NCBI GenBank assembly: GCA_012934845.2
Contig: WNNJ02002869.1
Coordinates: 26,833-90,832, forward strand
DNA from: Pomphorhynchus laevis
Lineage: Eukaryota > Acanthocephala > Palaeacanthocephala > Echinorhynchida > Pomphorhynchidae
Length of the DNA stretch: 64,000 nt
Reading direction: 5' to 3'
The translations under genes were made by a program, and so were the position numbers. Under the pieces are notes generated by a model that ran no database searches, was not told where the DNA came from, and worked only from the letters and a program-made list of their open reading frames with translations. This document shows, piece after piece, positions 20,600 through 31,600 of this stretch. The stretch's first letter is position 1; every line of letters begins with the position of its first letter.

Positions 20600-23369
20600 T
20601 AAAGATGATGCAGTAACATCTGAGGGAAGATTGTTCCACAGTTTAGGCCCTGCAATCGAGTATGATCGATGTGCGGTAAGCGAAAAATGACGTGGAACAT
20701 ATAATCTTGATCTTGTAGAATGACTGCGAAGCGAAATAGAAGTTGTGGATTTACTGGATAATGTAGGTAAGATGAGCTATGAAGGGGCGTTGGCATTTAT
20801 GATATTTCACATAAAGCATGCTAGTTTATACCTTATGCGGTTCGTGATGTCTAGCCAAGACAGCGAATTAGAATAACGCGATATGTGATCGAATTTCCTC
20901 AAGCGAAAAGTAGCTCTAACGGCCGAATTTAGAATACTTTTCATAGATTTGAGCGATGATTTCGGATAATTAATAATAAGACTGACAGAATAATCAAGTT
21001 TGGAAATCAGAAGAGAATTCACTAATTTCACCGCAGTGAGAGTATAGAGATGATACTTGCCTAACGAAGGCCTTAATTGCCTAACGCCCCTCAAGATAAG
21101 AAAACAGCATTAGGTTTTGTGTCTGATGAAAGGAAGAAATGACAAGTGGGAATCAAATGAAATTCCCGTAATAGTCGTAGAAGTGACTACCGGTAAAGTA
21201 TAGTCAGAAATTTTGATTGAAATGTTCGGATCAGACAAAGAGTGAGGTGTTATACATATAAGGGTAGATTTCTTCGTATTTATTACTAAACGCAATGACG
21301 TCAAATGTCTACAAAGATGATTTCGACAATCAAAAGCAATCTCTGCAAGGTCATTAACGGAAGCAGGATCATAGTCTGCATACAGTACAATGTCGTCTGC
21401 ATATTGAATTAAATGAAAGCCATAAGGAGAGGCTATATATGTTCGGTCGCCAATAAGAAGTGTGAATAGTAGAGGTCCAAGAACAGAAGCTTGAGGTACG
21501 CCGTGAGTGATTTGATAAGTAGATGAGAAAGTTGAATTAGATTCAACACTAAAAGATCTACCAGTTAGATATGATTGGAACCATTTGATAACACTAGATG
21601 AGAAACCGGATCGGTGACGAAGACATGCAAGGAGAATTTACGGTCAACGACATCAAAGGCTAAAGCTAAATCAAGCGCTATAACAAGACCAATACAATTC
21701 TTATCAATAGCGACAAGTAAATGTTCAAAAATTTGAGTGTATGCAGTGAGGGTTGAATGATGTTTACGATAAGCAGATTGAGAAGAAGCAAACAGGTTAT
21801 TTACCTTCAGATAGTCACTTATTTGATGTAAGATTATACGTTCAAAAAGTTTGGAGATTGTCGGTAGGTGAGAAATTGGTCTGTACGAAGGAATCATGGA
21901 ATCGAGAGATGATCGCTTCACAAGTTGCCGTATAATGGCGACTTTAAAGGCATCAGGATACTTCGAATACCGAATTGACGAATTGAAAAGATTACACAGA
22001 TAAGGTAGAAGTGTGTGGACGCAAGATTTTAACACATTAGTTGGGATAATATCTCGGATAGATGTTGTGTTTGGTAACCGGGTTAGTGCAGTTAATATTT
22101 GCTGAGGATGTATAAGCGTAATGTAGAAAAGTTCCGGCAAATGATGATTCAAGACAGAAGAAAAGTCGTCATTAATGGAAGCAAGAGTGAACATGTTTGC
22201 AGTAAACTTATCACGAAGGTATTCGGTATAAATGCAAGGAGACAGTGTTGATTTCGGACATGAACGTCCAAGTAAGTTTTTAATGGAAGACCACAAATTG
22301 CGTGGAGAAGAAGGAGATTCAATTTTTGCACGCCAGTAAGCAAGTGATTTATGTTTCAAGAGCTCACAGTATCGTTTACGAGCATCTTTGAACGATAATC
22401 TGGCTGTATCTGCCAAAGAAACATTTCTTCGATGTATTCTAAGATACAGGTGATGACAACCACGCAATAAACGTTTGGCAGTGACACATTCACAATCAAA
22501 CCAAGGAGCTTGATGAGAACGTCGTGGAACAAAAACCCTTAAAGTAATATTTTATCAAGAATTTGGGTAATGCATGATTCAAAGTTATTCGCAAGAATAC
22601 TTACAGATGATGAAAAAGATAAATTTAAAGAGCTTACCAGATAATTTTGAAATAGCGCTAAATCAAGAAGTTTCCAAGATCGATGAGAACGAGATGTAGA
22701 GGGAAAATCGGGAAAGTAATGTAATTGTAAGTAAAGAATAAAATGATCGGAAATAGTGGTATCAAGCACGGTGGCACGTGGTTTGAGATGCGAGGAAGTT
22801 CGCAAAAAGAAACCATCTATGGTTCCTCTCAGAATATGTGTAACATCAGTGTGTTGGTAAACGAATTCGAGATCACCAATTATTGAAAAAAGACGAGCAG
22901 AGTTTCGCGAGGTTGGGCATTCAAGATGAATGTTGAAATCACCGAGGATTATTGGGTCAGGTGCGTTAATGTTTAAGAGGAGATCGTAAAATTCGTCAAA
23001 AACAGTGTTGCTCGGACCAATGGAACCAGGACGATATAGTAAGATGAAGTTGTAACGATCATTACGATTAGACGCTGAGAAATACATTAGCTCAAAATAC
23101 GTAGGTTCAATGGGAATATCGTGGATGGCAAGCGGAACAGTGGGTAATGCGAAACATACAAGACCGACATAGTTGATTGATGTTGAATACTCTGAACGCG
23201 AACGATGAATAACATTTAAATTTAGTGAGTGTAGACGACGGATGCACATATCATCTGGGGAATGCCATGATTCTGTAATATACAAGAGCAAAAGGTGGTT
23301 GTCGTCAAAAATGTGCAGAGCAAGATCAACTTTGTTACGTAAAGAGTGATTGTTTATTAGTCCAAACAA
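20600..23369 (-). pseudogene. LINE C ORF2, endonuclease and reverse transcriptase
   Basis: The endonuclease, 23369-22539, is the longest clean piece (276 codons): LFGLINNHSLRNKVDLAL, YITESWHSPDD, ILLYRPGS, ILGDFNIHLECP (GDFN) and TISDHFILYL. RT starts at 22467: IPSYRPISHLPTISKLFERI, QSAYRKHHSTLTAY, VIALDLALAFDVVDRKF. It continues in another frame with GVPQASVLGPLLF and IQYADDIVLYADY (YADD) near 21370-21500. The C-terminal block ends GPKLWNNLPSDV just before 20600. At least two frame changes and some stops separate these pieces. Confidence 0.82.
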
Positions 23370-23439
23370 TACTGACGATGTGGGAAAAGATAAAGGAGAA
23401 TTGACGCTTGTTTGATGTTCGATAATACCCCTATCCAGT

Positions 23440-24617
23440 CATATGTCAAGATCTGTATTTCTAGGACGCCGATCGTTACGACCCAGTATCCCAGGGTTTG
23501 GATCAGATACAGGTGTTGTCTCTGTACCTGTGACTGTAACCTTATCCTTGTTTAAAGTGTTTACGGATCACTTATTTGAACTAGTGGAATTTAATAATTG
23601 AATGACTCTATTGTTGCGAATGCAAAATGATTTGTTCGGTTCTGCAATTCTCCTCTCTCTGAGTTTGTTCACAAGAAGGTTCTTAATCTCGCGTTCTGCA
23701 TGAGAAAGGTCAGGCATGATGTAGACTTTACCGTATAACGCAGTATGTCGTAATTTCGGAGCTAAATAAAGGATGTATTCACTAAATTACGGACTAGAAG
23801 TAAGTGACAGCCAAGGTGGGATATCAGAGCGCTTAGCAGGAAATCGACGAATTTGAAATTGTCGAAAATTCGGATTTGCGCAACCTATCTCTTGAAAAAG
23901 TTTTAAGATTTCTGTATGATCTTCATCCGAAATAAGAAAGTTCTTTATGATTACTGTTGATGAGCGTTTACTTTCCTTTTAAATAGAACGCAAGATTTGT
24001 AAGCTGGAAGCATCTTTGTTCTCGTTGCTTGTAGTAGCTAATACTGCCCGTACAATCTCTCTACGAACCTTCCCACTCACAACATCACTTCATGAGGGTC
24101 CATCATGCATATCACTAGATTTAAGCCTGGAAGATTGTGAGTTTTGAGCTTGGGAATTACACAGTGGTAAAACATTTATTTGTCGTTTGATTTCAGTAAG
24201 CTTACTCTCAAGAAAACTGACTAACTCTGATTGTGCGGCTATATGTTTGGCAGCACAATAACCACAATAGAAATCATGGAGAAAAAATTCACGTGATAGT
24301 TGAACTGGAGTTTTTACAGCAGAATATACGTTGCAATTTGGAGCTGTACATTTTAATTCAAAGTACACGAGCTTATTGATATTAGTATGAACGTGCGTAG
24401 CTGCAGTTTGACTGTGTTGAACCTGACCAGCTGATGATAAAGATCCATAGGAGGCGTCCTTTTCAACTGACGGAATACGATTTGCACATTTTAGTGTCGA
24501 ACAATTAATACACTGCACGCCGTTCTTTGCACAAACACAACTTCTGCACACCGCTGCCGGGCCATTGCAACCACAACATCGAGTTGACATTTGTCGAATT
24601 GATTGATCGTCCTGCAA
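23440..24617 (-). pseudogene. LINE C ORF1, cysteine-rich protein
   Basis: The intact first part (24617-24090, 175 codons) opens with a CXC-like cysteine cluster, CCGCNGPAAVCRSCVCAKNG, QCINC, common in invertebrate mobile-element proteins. A second cysteine motif, LKCTAPNCNVYSAV, then FYCGYCAAKHI, matches the one in LINE A ORF1. Downstream, in broken frame, come an RRM-like stretch (SSTVIIKNFLISDE) and AEREIKNLLVNKLRERR. Presumed role: coating the LINE RNA. Confidence 0.72.
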
Positions 24618-24829
24618 TTGATTTATAGTCTTGATTGAATTGTAAGTTTATCAAGAAAGTTTAAACTGGTATTGTTCCTAGTCTTTATACAGCAGGACAC
24701 TACTAATCAGCGTGGGTAGGTTTCATCAGTTGCTGACCGAGACCTACATGTCACGTCAATTATTTACAAACAAGTGTTCGTTTTAAGTTTTATAACATAA
24801 AAAGTTCTTTTCAGTGTTATAGCTTTTTT

Positions 24830-25200
24830 TAAAAGATTATTTTATCAAATATTCCTTTTCAAGTGTTACAATCCTTTTCAAGTGTTATCACATCAAACTG
24901 GATTACGAATTATGAAATTTACAAATTTTTGTAAAAATTCTGGCTTTCTTCAAAATATTTAAATAATTTAATAGATGCATATTTTAAACTAGCTTACTAT
25001 AAAAATACCATCAACCAGAAATAATAAAACATAAATCAAAACAATAATATTAAAAATAAGTTTAAAATCATTTGCGGAAAATGTTTATGGATGGATAATA
25101 AATAATATACTTTGTTTGTTCAGAGCGTTTAAACATAACACTTGAAATGAATATTCCAATAGTCGAAACTTTTTTATGTTTTAATAAATTTATGTAAATT
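24830..25200. repeat. PLE scraps
   Basis: 24836-24900 holds decayed minus-strand Penelope terminal motifs (CCTTTTCAAGTGTTA twice). 24935-25115, plus strand, is a decayed copy of the last PLE codons (CTTACTATAAAAATACCATC to GGATGGATAATAAATAATA). 25118-25180 returns to the terminal motif (CAGAGCGTTTAAAC, then CACTTGAAA and CCAATAGTCGAAA). Confidence 0.6.
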
Positions 25201-25289
25201 CGTACTACGTTAATTCACTATTTAACGCTGTATTTTATAGTAGAGCGCTAATTTATATTTAAATTATTTTTCTTATTATTATTCTTCAG

Positions 25290-26160
25290 CCTTTCTCTAG
25301 CTTTGAGGCGGGGTCGACTATGTGAGATTTAGTCCTCCATATCGCCCTATCTCGAGCCTGACCTTGGTGAAGTCCAGATACCATCAGATATGTATGAAAG
25401 GTATATGGTCATTGTCGCTTGTGTCGACCTCTCGGACGTTTGCCTTTGATCTCGTACTTTAAGGCGGTCTTTACAAGGGAGCAATTTTCACTTCGCAACA
25501 CGTGGCCGTACCGCCGTATTCTGGCCTCTTGTATTTTACTCACGATTGGAGCGACCCGTATCTTTGAAGAATATCTATATTTCTTACGTGGTCAAATCGC
25601 GTTATTCCGCTCATCCATCGCAGTATTTTAGTCTCCATGACCGCTAGCCGTCGTTCCGCTGCCTTGGAAATAGGCAACACTATGTGCCGTACATGGCCAC
25701 ACGGCGGATGATTGAGCGATATATCCTTGACTTTAGATGGTCTTTAATTAACGGTCATATAAAACGCCTGTAGCCGTTCGCCATTTTGTCCACGCTGAGT
25801 TTATTCGTGCCGTGATTTCATTACTCAGGTCGCCACTTGCCGAAAGTATGGTTCCGAGCTACTTGAACATGTCCGTACGTCTCAAATCAATGCCGTTTAT
25901 GTTGATGGTACCAATTTCCTGTGGGTATGTTGTCAGGTATTCGGTCTTGTCTAGATTAAGTCGTAGTCCGAATTGTGTGAGTCGATTATTCCGGACTTTG
26001 GTTAATTCCTCCAGATCCTTTTTGTTGTCCGTCGCCAGCCAGACATCGTCTGCGCATAAAATCGTGTGAGGAATCGGCTTTTGGATATCACTCATTATAG
26101 CGTCCATAACTGTGTTGAATAAGGTCGGTGAGAGAGCGCTTCCCTGATGAACGCTCACTG
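25290..26160 (-). mobile_element. RTE-type LINE fragment with RT core
   Basis: The minus strand from 26158 reads VHQGSALSPTLFNTVMD, then ILCADDVWLATDNKKDLEEL (catalytic ADD), FGLRLNLDKTEYLTTYP and INGIDLRRTDMFK. These are the RTE-clade RT motifs in order. Downstream (25860 to about 25290) the connection and thumb regions are decayed. It is the same family as the fragment at 1-415. Confidence 0.8.
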
Positions 26161-26244
26161 ATATTCGAAATGGCTGTATGATATGGCTGAATGGCTGAAA
26201 TGATATTCGAAATATTTAAAAATTATTATAAAAATTCTTAATGT

Positions 26245-27220
26245 GTTAGGTTCCACTCTGCCGATTTGGCTGAGAGTATTGCAATGTTAGATCGACGGAT
26301 CTCCAAGGAGCATATAGATTTATGTGTGATTGAGGATTTGGTGGCGAGTCGTTTTGTTCCGTTAAACTAGAACCCTGGAATACGGCCCAAAAGAGTTGGA
26401 TAGGTATTAAGGCGGGTGATCGGAACAGCCTTAATGAAAATTGTAAAACAACCATTGCAAACCGTGGCGGGGAATCAACAACTATGCGTCGCCCAAAGAT
26501 CTGGGTTAGAATATGCAATTCATACTGCGACCAGTGCATTTCGGTCAGATGATAACTTCGGAATTTTGACGGTCGACGCCGAAAATGCTTTTAACAGAGC
26601 GAGTCGCCAAGTTGCATTAGCTAACATATCATTTGTTTGCCCAGCCTTATCCCAAGTCCTACGAAATACGTATGATGGCAATACATTGATGGCAACTGAA
26701 AAGGGTATCATTGACGCTAATAAAGGCTTTACCCGTAAGCCATGACAGCAGTTACCGCGTTATCCATACCGTGAATACGGCGTAAACATTAAAACATCTC
26801 ACAATCGATACAGAGATGCTATGCTGAATGGAGCGTACGTTTTTGACGTATGCATTTTCAACGAATGCGCTCCATCCTATATTTTGCCATCGTCGGATGC
26901 GTGCTTTGAATATCATGAGCAATAAAAGCGAAGCAAGCACGAAGAAAGAATACGAGAAGTTGACCACAGTTCCTTCTGCCCACTAGTATTCGCGTCGACT
27001 GGTGGTGCAGGCACAGCAGCAAACGCAACTCTACGTGTGTTTGCGACAAAGGCAAGCGATAAACACAGGTCTGAATTTTCCTGTGTAATAATGTGGCTCC
27101 GCACGAAAATTGGAATTGCTCTAGCCAGATCGATATCACAATATTTCCGAGCACCGCGGTTTAAACTCAATGCACTGGTACATTCGGTTGTAGACATTAA
27201 AATGCAAATCGCACAATGAT
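26245..27220 (+). mobile_element. Retroelement G, RT fragment joined to C-terminal domain
   Basis: The plus strand opens with SIAMLDRRISKEHIDLC, IEDLVASRFVPLN, then the RT part IGTALMKIVKQPLQTV, QLCVAQRSGLEYAIH, ILTVDAENAFNRASRQ, CPALSQVLRNTYDGN (to 26745). The text then jumps to the C-terminal domain: GAYVFDVCIFNECAPSYI, HEERIREVDHSSFCPLVF, STGGAGTAANATLRV, LRTKIGIALARS. The YxDD part between them is missing, so an internal deletion has occurred near 26745-26755. It is a relative of F and H but a distinct subfamily. Confidence 0.75.
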
Positions 27221-27224
27221 CTTT

Positions 27225-27840
27225 TTTTTCATTTTTGTAAATCAAATAAATATATTAGCATTATTAATATTGGACCAATTTGCGGGTAACCAATGTTGTA
27301 TTAAATAATAATATTCCACATAAAAAATAAAAAACATTGCTAGGTCAAATCTAATAATAAATATAATTTAATATAATAATTTAATATCGAGATGTTTTAC
27401 ATACTTTTTTACATACATTTTTTACGTACTGCTTATGGCAGTACGTAAAATTTAGTTATTAAATGTATTATATTTGATATCATTTAGTATGCATAGATGC
27501 TCATGCAAAAACGTGTTTTTTTTTGTAAATTTAACTGAGTCTATGTATATTAAATTATTTATAAAAATATATTAAAATAAAGAAAATTGTATAAAAATAT
27601 AATTATTTTAATTTTTATATAAAAATTAAATAATAAAAAATAATGATAAATAATAAATAATTGTTACAAGATTTTATATAATTTATATCAAGTTATAATT
27701 TAAAATTGAAATTTAAAATAAAAGTCAATTTTTATAAATTGACTAATAAATAATAGACCATGTAAGGGATACATGCGAATAATTTAAATATCTATAATTA
27801 GTTTTCTTTCTCTCTAAAATTAGTTACAGAAGGAGAAAGC
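27225..27840 (-). repeat. AT-rich stretch with decayed PLE terminal region
   Basis: 27531-27772 matches the PLE terminal block at low identity (TAACTGAGTCTATG, TATATCAAGTTATAATTT, TTGACTAATAAATAATAGAC). A TACGTACTGC/GCAGTACGTA hairpin lies at 27424-27447. The rest shows nothing recognisable. Confidence 0.5.
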
Positions 27841-27844
27841 GAAT

Positions 27845-28160
27845 GGGTCGATGCCGCAAACATTAATCAACGCAACTTATCCTTCACAAGGTCGGAGAGC
27901 CCCTTTTTCGAAGATGGTGCTGAGGATTCAAACATGGAGTCTTCACACGAGGATCTAAGCAGGGAAGATAATTCCCAGGCTGTGGATGGTTGTAGCGTTC
28001 CTGTAGCTGCCGAGCGTTGTCTACAGCAAAGAAATAACCGCGATTGATACGGTGAGGCGGCCACTTTTCTGAATATGGAGTCGCGTGAAAACGCAGAATT
28101 TTTAGACAACGAGGGCATCTTTTCCGCTGTCCGTATATACGACGGACTGCATGAGGATTT
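27845..28160. other. GC-richer block of unknown origin
   Basis: About 300 bp of higher GC content, directly downstream of the myosin 3' end. Both minus-strand frames are open for 80-137 codons, but neither resembles a family I know. It is probably another transposon scrap. Confidence 0.35.
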
Positions 28161-28615
28161 ACGCTGACATAATGAATAATTCTATTCTTTTTGTAGATTG
28201 ACCAAGATATTTTAGTATTTTTCACCTTTAACGTTTTCTTTGCTTGTTTTGAGCCACAGTAAAATAAATAGATTACAAAATAAGTAAATTTACGCATTTT
28301 TTTAATTCAAAAATTAGTTGTGTAACGAACCTGAACAGATTATTATATTCGAGGTTTCTAAATTACGATTATCAGAATATAAATTATGCAAAAATTTTGA
28401 AAAATTTGATATGGAATAATGCAAACAATATAATGAGACATCAGACAAATGACATTAATAAACAACAGAATAAAAGTTTTATCTTAAATACTCTGATTTC
28501 AAATTAATATCTGAAACTGGAACATATCTGTTTACTGGAAAAAATATATCACTAGATAATAACAATACAGGTAAATACACAAGAAAAATAAACAGTTCTA
28601 AGTAAAAGAGCTATT

Positions 28616-28682
28616 TTAGTTTTCAACGGAGTTTATCGTCCCATTTTCTGAACTCTTACTTGAACCTCTAATTTGATTATAA
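28616..28682 (-). CDS. Myosin last exon: tail and stop
   Basis: One base, then 21 codons and [23 protein letters not shown] and N. It is a Ser/Asn-rich non-helical tailpiece, as at the C-terminus of myosins. Acceptor ATTTTCAG. Confidence 0.8.
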
Positions 28683-31600
28683 CTGAAAATAAAAAAGTAC
28701 ATGATTATACAAATATCAACTACCTTGACATTATAATGTCTTCAGATATCGCTGCATCATGTAAGTGATGCATGCGATCGGTAGCTTGTTTTAATTGATT
28801 GCGTAAATTGGCTATATCTTTAGATTTCATGGTATCAGTTTCTTCCTAAATAAAACAATAAAAAGCATCTTAAAAACACTTAAATAACTATTAGATTGTA
28901 AAAATTGTAAAATATAAATCAACACAATAATATTAAAAATAAATTTAAACTCTTTAGCGAAAAACTTCTATGAAAAATAAATAATATACTTTGTATTAGA
29001 ATAAGATACTATATAATCAAATTTAATCAAAGGAAATACATCATTAGCATGTATTTGGCCCCGCTGCTATGCTGTGTAGAGGAGTTAGGGGCCAAAACCT
29101 GATAGCATAGCAGTTCCTCCTGATGACCTCTAATCATTATTCTGATACAACGTCTGTTGTTTATTAGTCAATTCATAAAAATGACGTTTATTTTAAATTG
29201 TAGCTCTATAAAAATTAAACTAGCTTACTATAAAAATACCATCAAAAACTCTTAAGTGGCAATTTTTTATGGATGATAATAAATAATATACTTTGTATTA
29301 GAATAAGATACTAGATAATCAAATTTAATCAGAGGAAATACGGTTTTGTTATTAGCATGTATTTGGCACCGCTGCTATGTTGAGTCGACGAATAGGGGCC
29401 AAAACCTGATAACATAGCAGGTCCTTATAATGACCTCTAATCCTTATTCAAATACATGATATATATAAATCTTCTATATAAAAGATGGAATAATGTAAAT
29501 CAACACAATAATATAAAAAAAATTAAAAATCATTAGAATAAGATAAAAATCAAATTTTATCAGAGTAAATACGTCATTAGTATGTATTTGGCCCCGCTGC
29601 TATGCTGAGTCACGGAATAGGGGTAGTGACCTGATACCATATTGACTTATATTCTTTATTATAGTATTATATTAAGGTTTAATCTTGTCTTCTTTGCTAA
29701 ATCTTCGCCTGTCTGAACTCTTTCATCTTCTTCATGTATCTTTCGACGATGCTTCTAGTGTGCTTTTATCTTTTCAAGCAAATAATCTCCTGATGATACT
29801 CTTCCTACATATATACTAAAATCTTTGGTCATTAATCTTGCTCTTTTCCTTAAATCAATGTTTAAGTCTTCAATTAGCAGTGGATATTTTACTCCTGCTA
29901 GGAAAATCAACCTTAGTTCGACTACTACTCAAGAAGCCTTTTCTTGATCCATTTGACATTGTTGACATTTTGAAATAATGTCAACAATAATGTCATTGTT
30001 GACATTTGCATTTGATATTGTATCAAACGGGATATATTTGATATATATCTTCCTTCATAGTCTTCGAAACAACAATTGCTTTTATTCTGCTATTGTATCC
30101 TGGTTCTCCTCTTATCTTCCTGAACGATCTTTTCGTGTTTATTCCAATGCATCTTTCTCTACCTCTTCCTCTCTCATGTGGCGTTCCTCAAGTAACTGTG
30201 ATCGGACAAATTCTTTTTCTCTTACCCGTTGAAATCTCTCTGGCATTAGATGTGGATCATAACTGTGTATCATGAATATGCTAAAGATATTCACTTTTAC
30301 TCTCATTGTCCTGCTCATGTTATTGATGATCTCTCCGTCTCTTTTACGAATTATCTACTCTCCATATCCCCGCATATTTTCTAGCTATTTATGTCTCGCT
30401 ACTTATATTTTCTTAAGATGATGAATCGAAGCCGAAACCTGATTACATAGCGGTTACTCCTGATGACCTCAAATCACTATTCTGATACATCGTCTGTTAT
30501 TTATTAGTCAATTCATTAAATATTAATTGCATAAAATCTGACTGGCACCCAGTAAGTTGGCATATGATGTCTACACTGAGATCTGGGACGTCTGTGATTA
30601 CCTCACACTTTTCGGAATTTAGCTACAATCAGATTTCAAACCCCGCTGCATGAATTTTTCGGATGTTAAAAAGGGATGATGGCTGCAGTACCGCCAAGAC
30701 CGCAGTCATCCAAGTATCAAATATTGATGCGAGACTACAGACTGTGTGCTTGAGCGCTAACTGCCGGGTACAAAAGACCTGAGCCCAGTAGATTACCTTG
30801 TTGGATGCCTTCGCGGGATATAATGTGCTCACTACCAAATATAAGAATACTCGGGAGGGTGTATCATATGTTAACGAATGGTAGGATCTCAGGAACATAG
30901 CGCGCGACGTTAAGCAAGACTGCGTCTCTGCTTACGCAATTGAAAGCATTACAAAACTCCAGCTTAACCATTGCTTGATTCCGGGTTGCGATGCCGCGCT
31001 GAAACGTACAAGAGACATGTACCGCTGCCTCGACATCTCATCGTCCGCCGTCGCCTAACTGAACCGAAAGAAGTTGATCGACAAGCAACTCGGTAGCGAG
31101 CTGGCTTGTGAGCTTAGCGGCTATGCGAAGAATGGTAAATCATACTGCAATCGGTCAAATACCACCGTATTTTTTGAAAAGGCGAGTAGTTCGCCTCCAC
31201 AAAGAATTTTGGCAACAATTTCCGGCACCATCCCGCTAACGATAATCAGAATCAAGTTCGCCCAAGACTTGGAAAGATGACTAGCAGGCGTGCCCGCAGA
31301 ATGTCCCGGAAGGTTTTCTCGGTGCATATGACTCAGGCCATTAATGTCTGTTGCTGAAGACGGCGGGAAGGACTGTAGTGTTGATGTTAGGGACGCGGCA
31401 CGAACAATCATTCCGCGCTCAAGTTCTAGATTAAAAAACCGCATATTTGTTGTAAGACGTCGAGGAGGATGTTAAGAGACAGTTTGTTTTTTAACGAATT
31501 GATAAAACGACAGAAGTAATTAAGGAAATTAGTAAGAAGTAATTAAGGAAATCATTAAGGAAATTTAGTAAATTTGTAACATTTTCTTAATGCTATACTT

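Larger units (their letters stand above)
19680..24760 (-). mobile_element. L2-like LINE C, near full length, with nested copy
   Basis: Minus-strand element with leader (about 24760), ORF1 (24617 to about 23440), ORF2 (23369 to the TASSLKMFI end beside 19826) and a 3' region to about 19680. Length without the nested B copy is about 4.3 kb, normal for L2/CR1-type LINEs. ORF1 and ORF2 are both broken by frameshifts and stops. Confidence 0.8.

Noticed and set aside
24700-24760. CTGATGA on the minus strand in the LINE C leader
   Set aside because: No stem II and no GAAA partner; a chance match.
27867-28297. Minus-strand frames downstream of the myosin as a gene
   Set aside because: No recognisable domain, two overlapping frames open by composition only, and no splice or start context that supports one of them.
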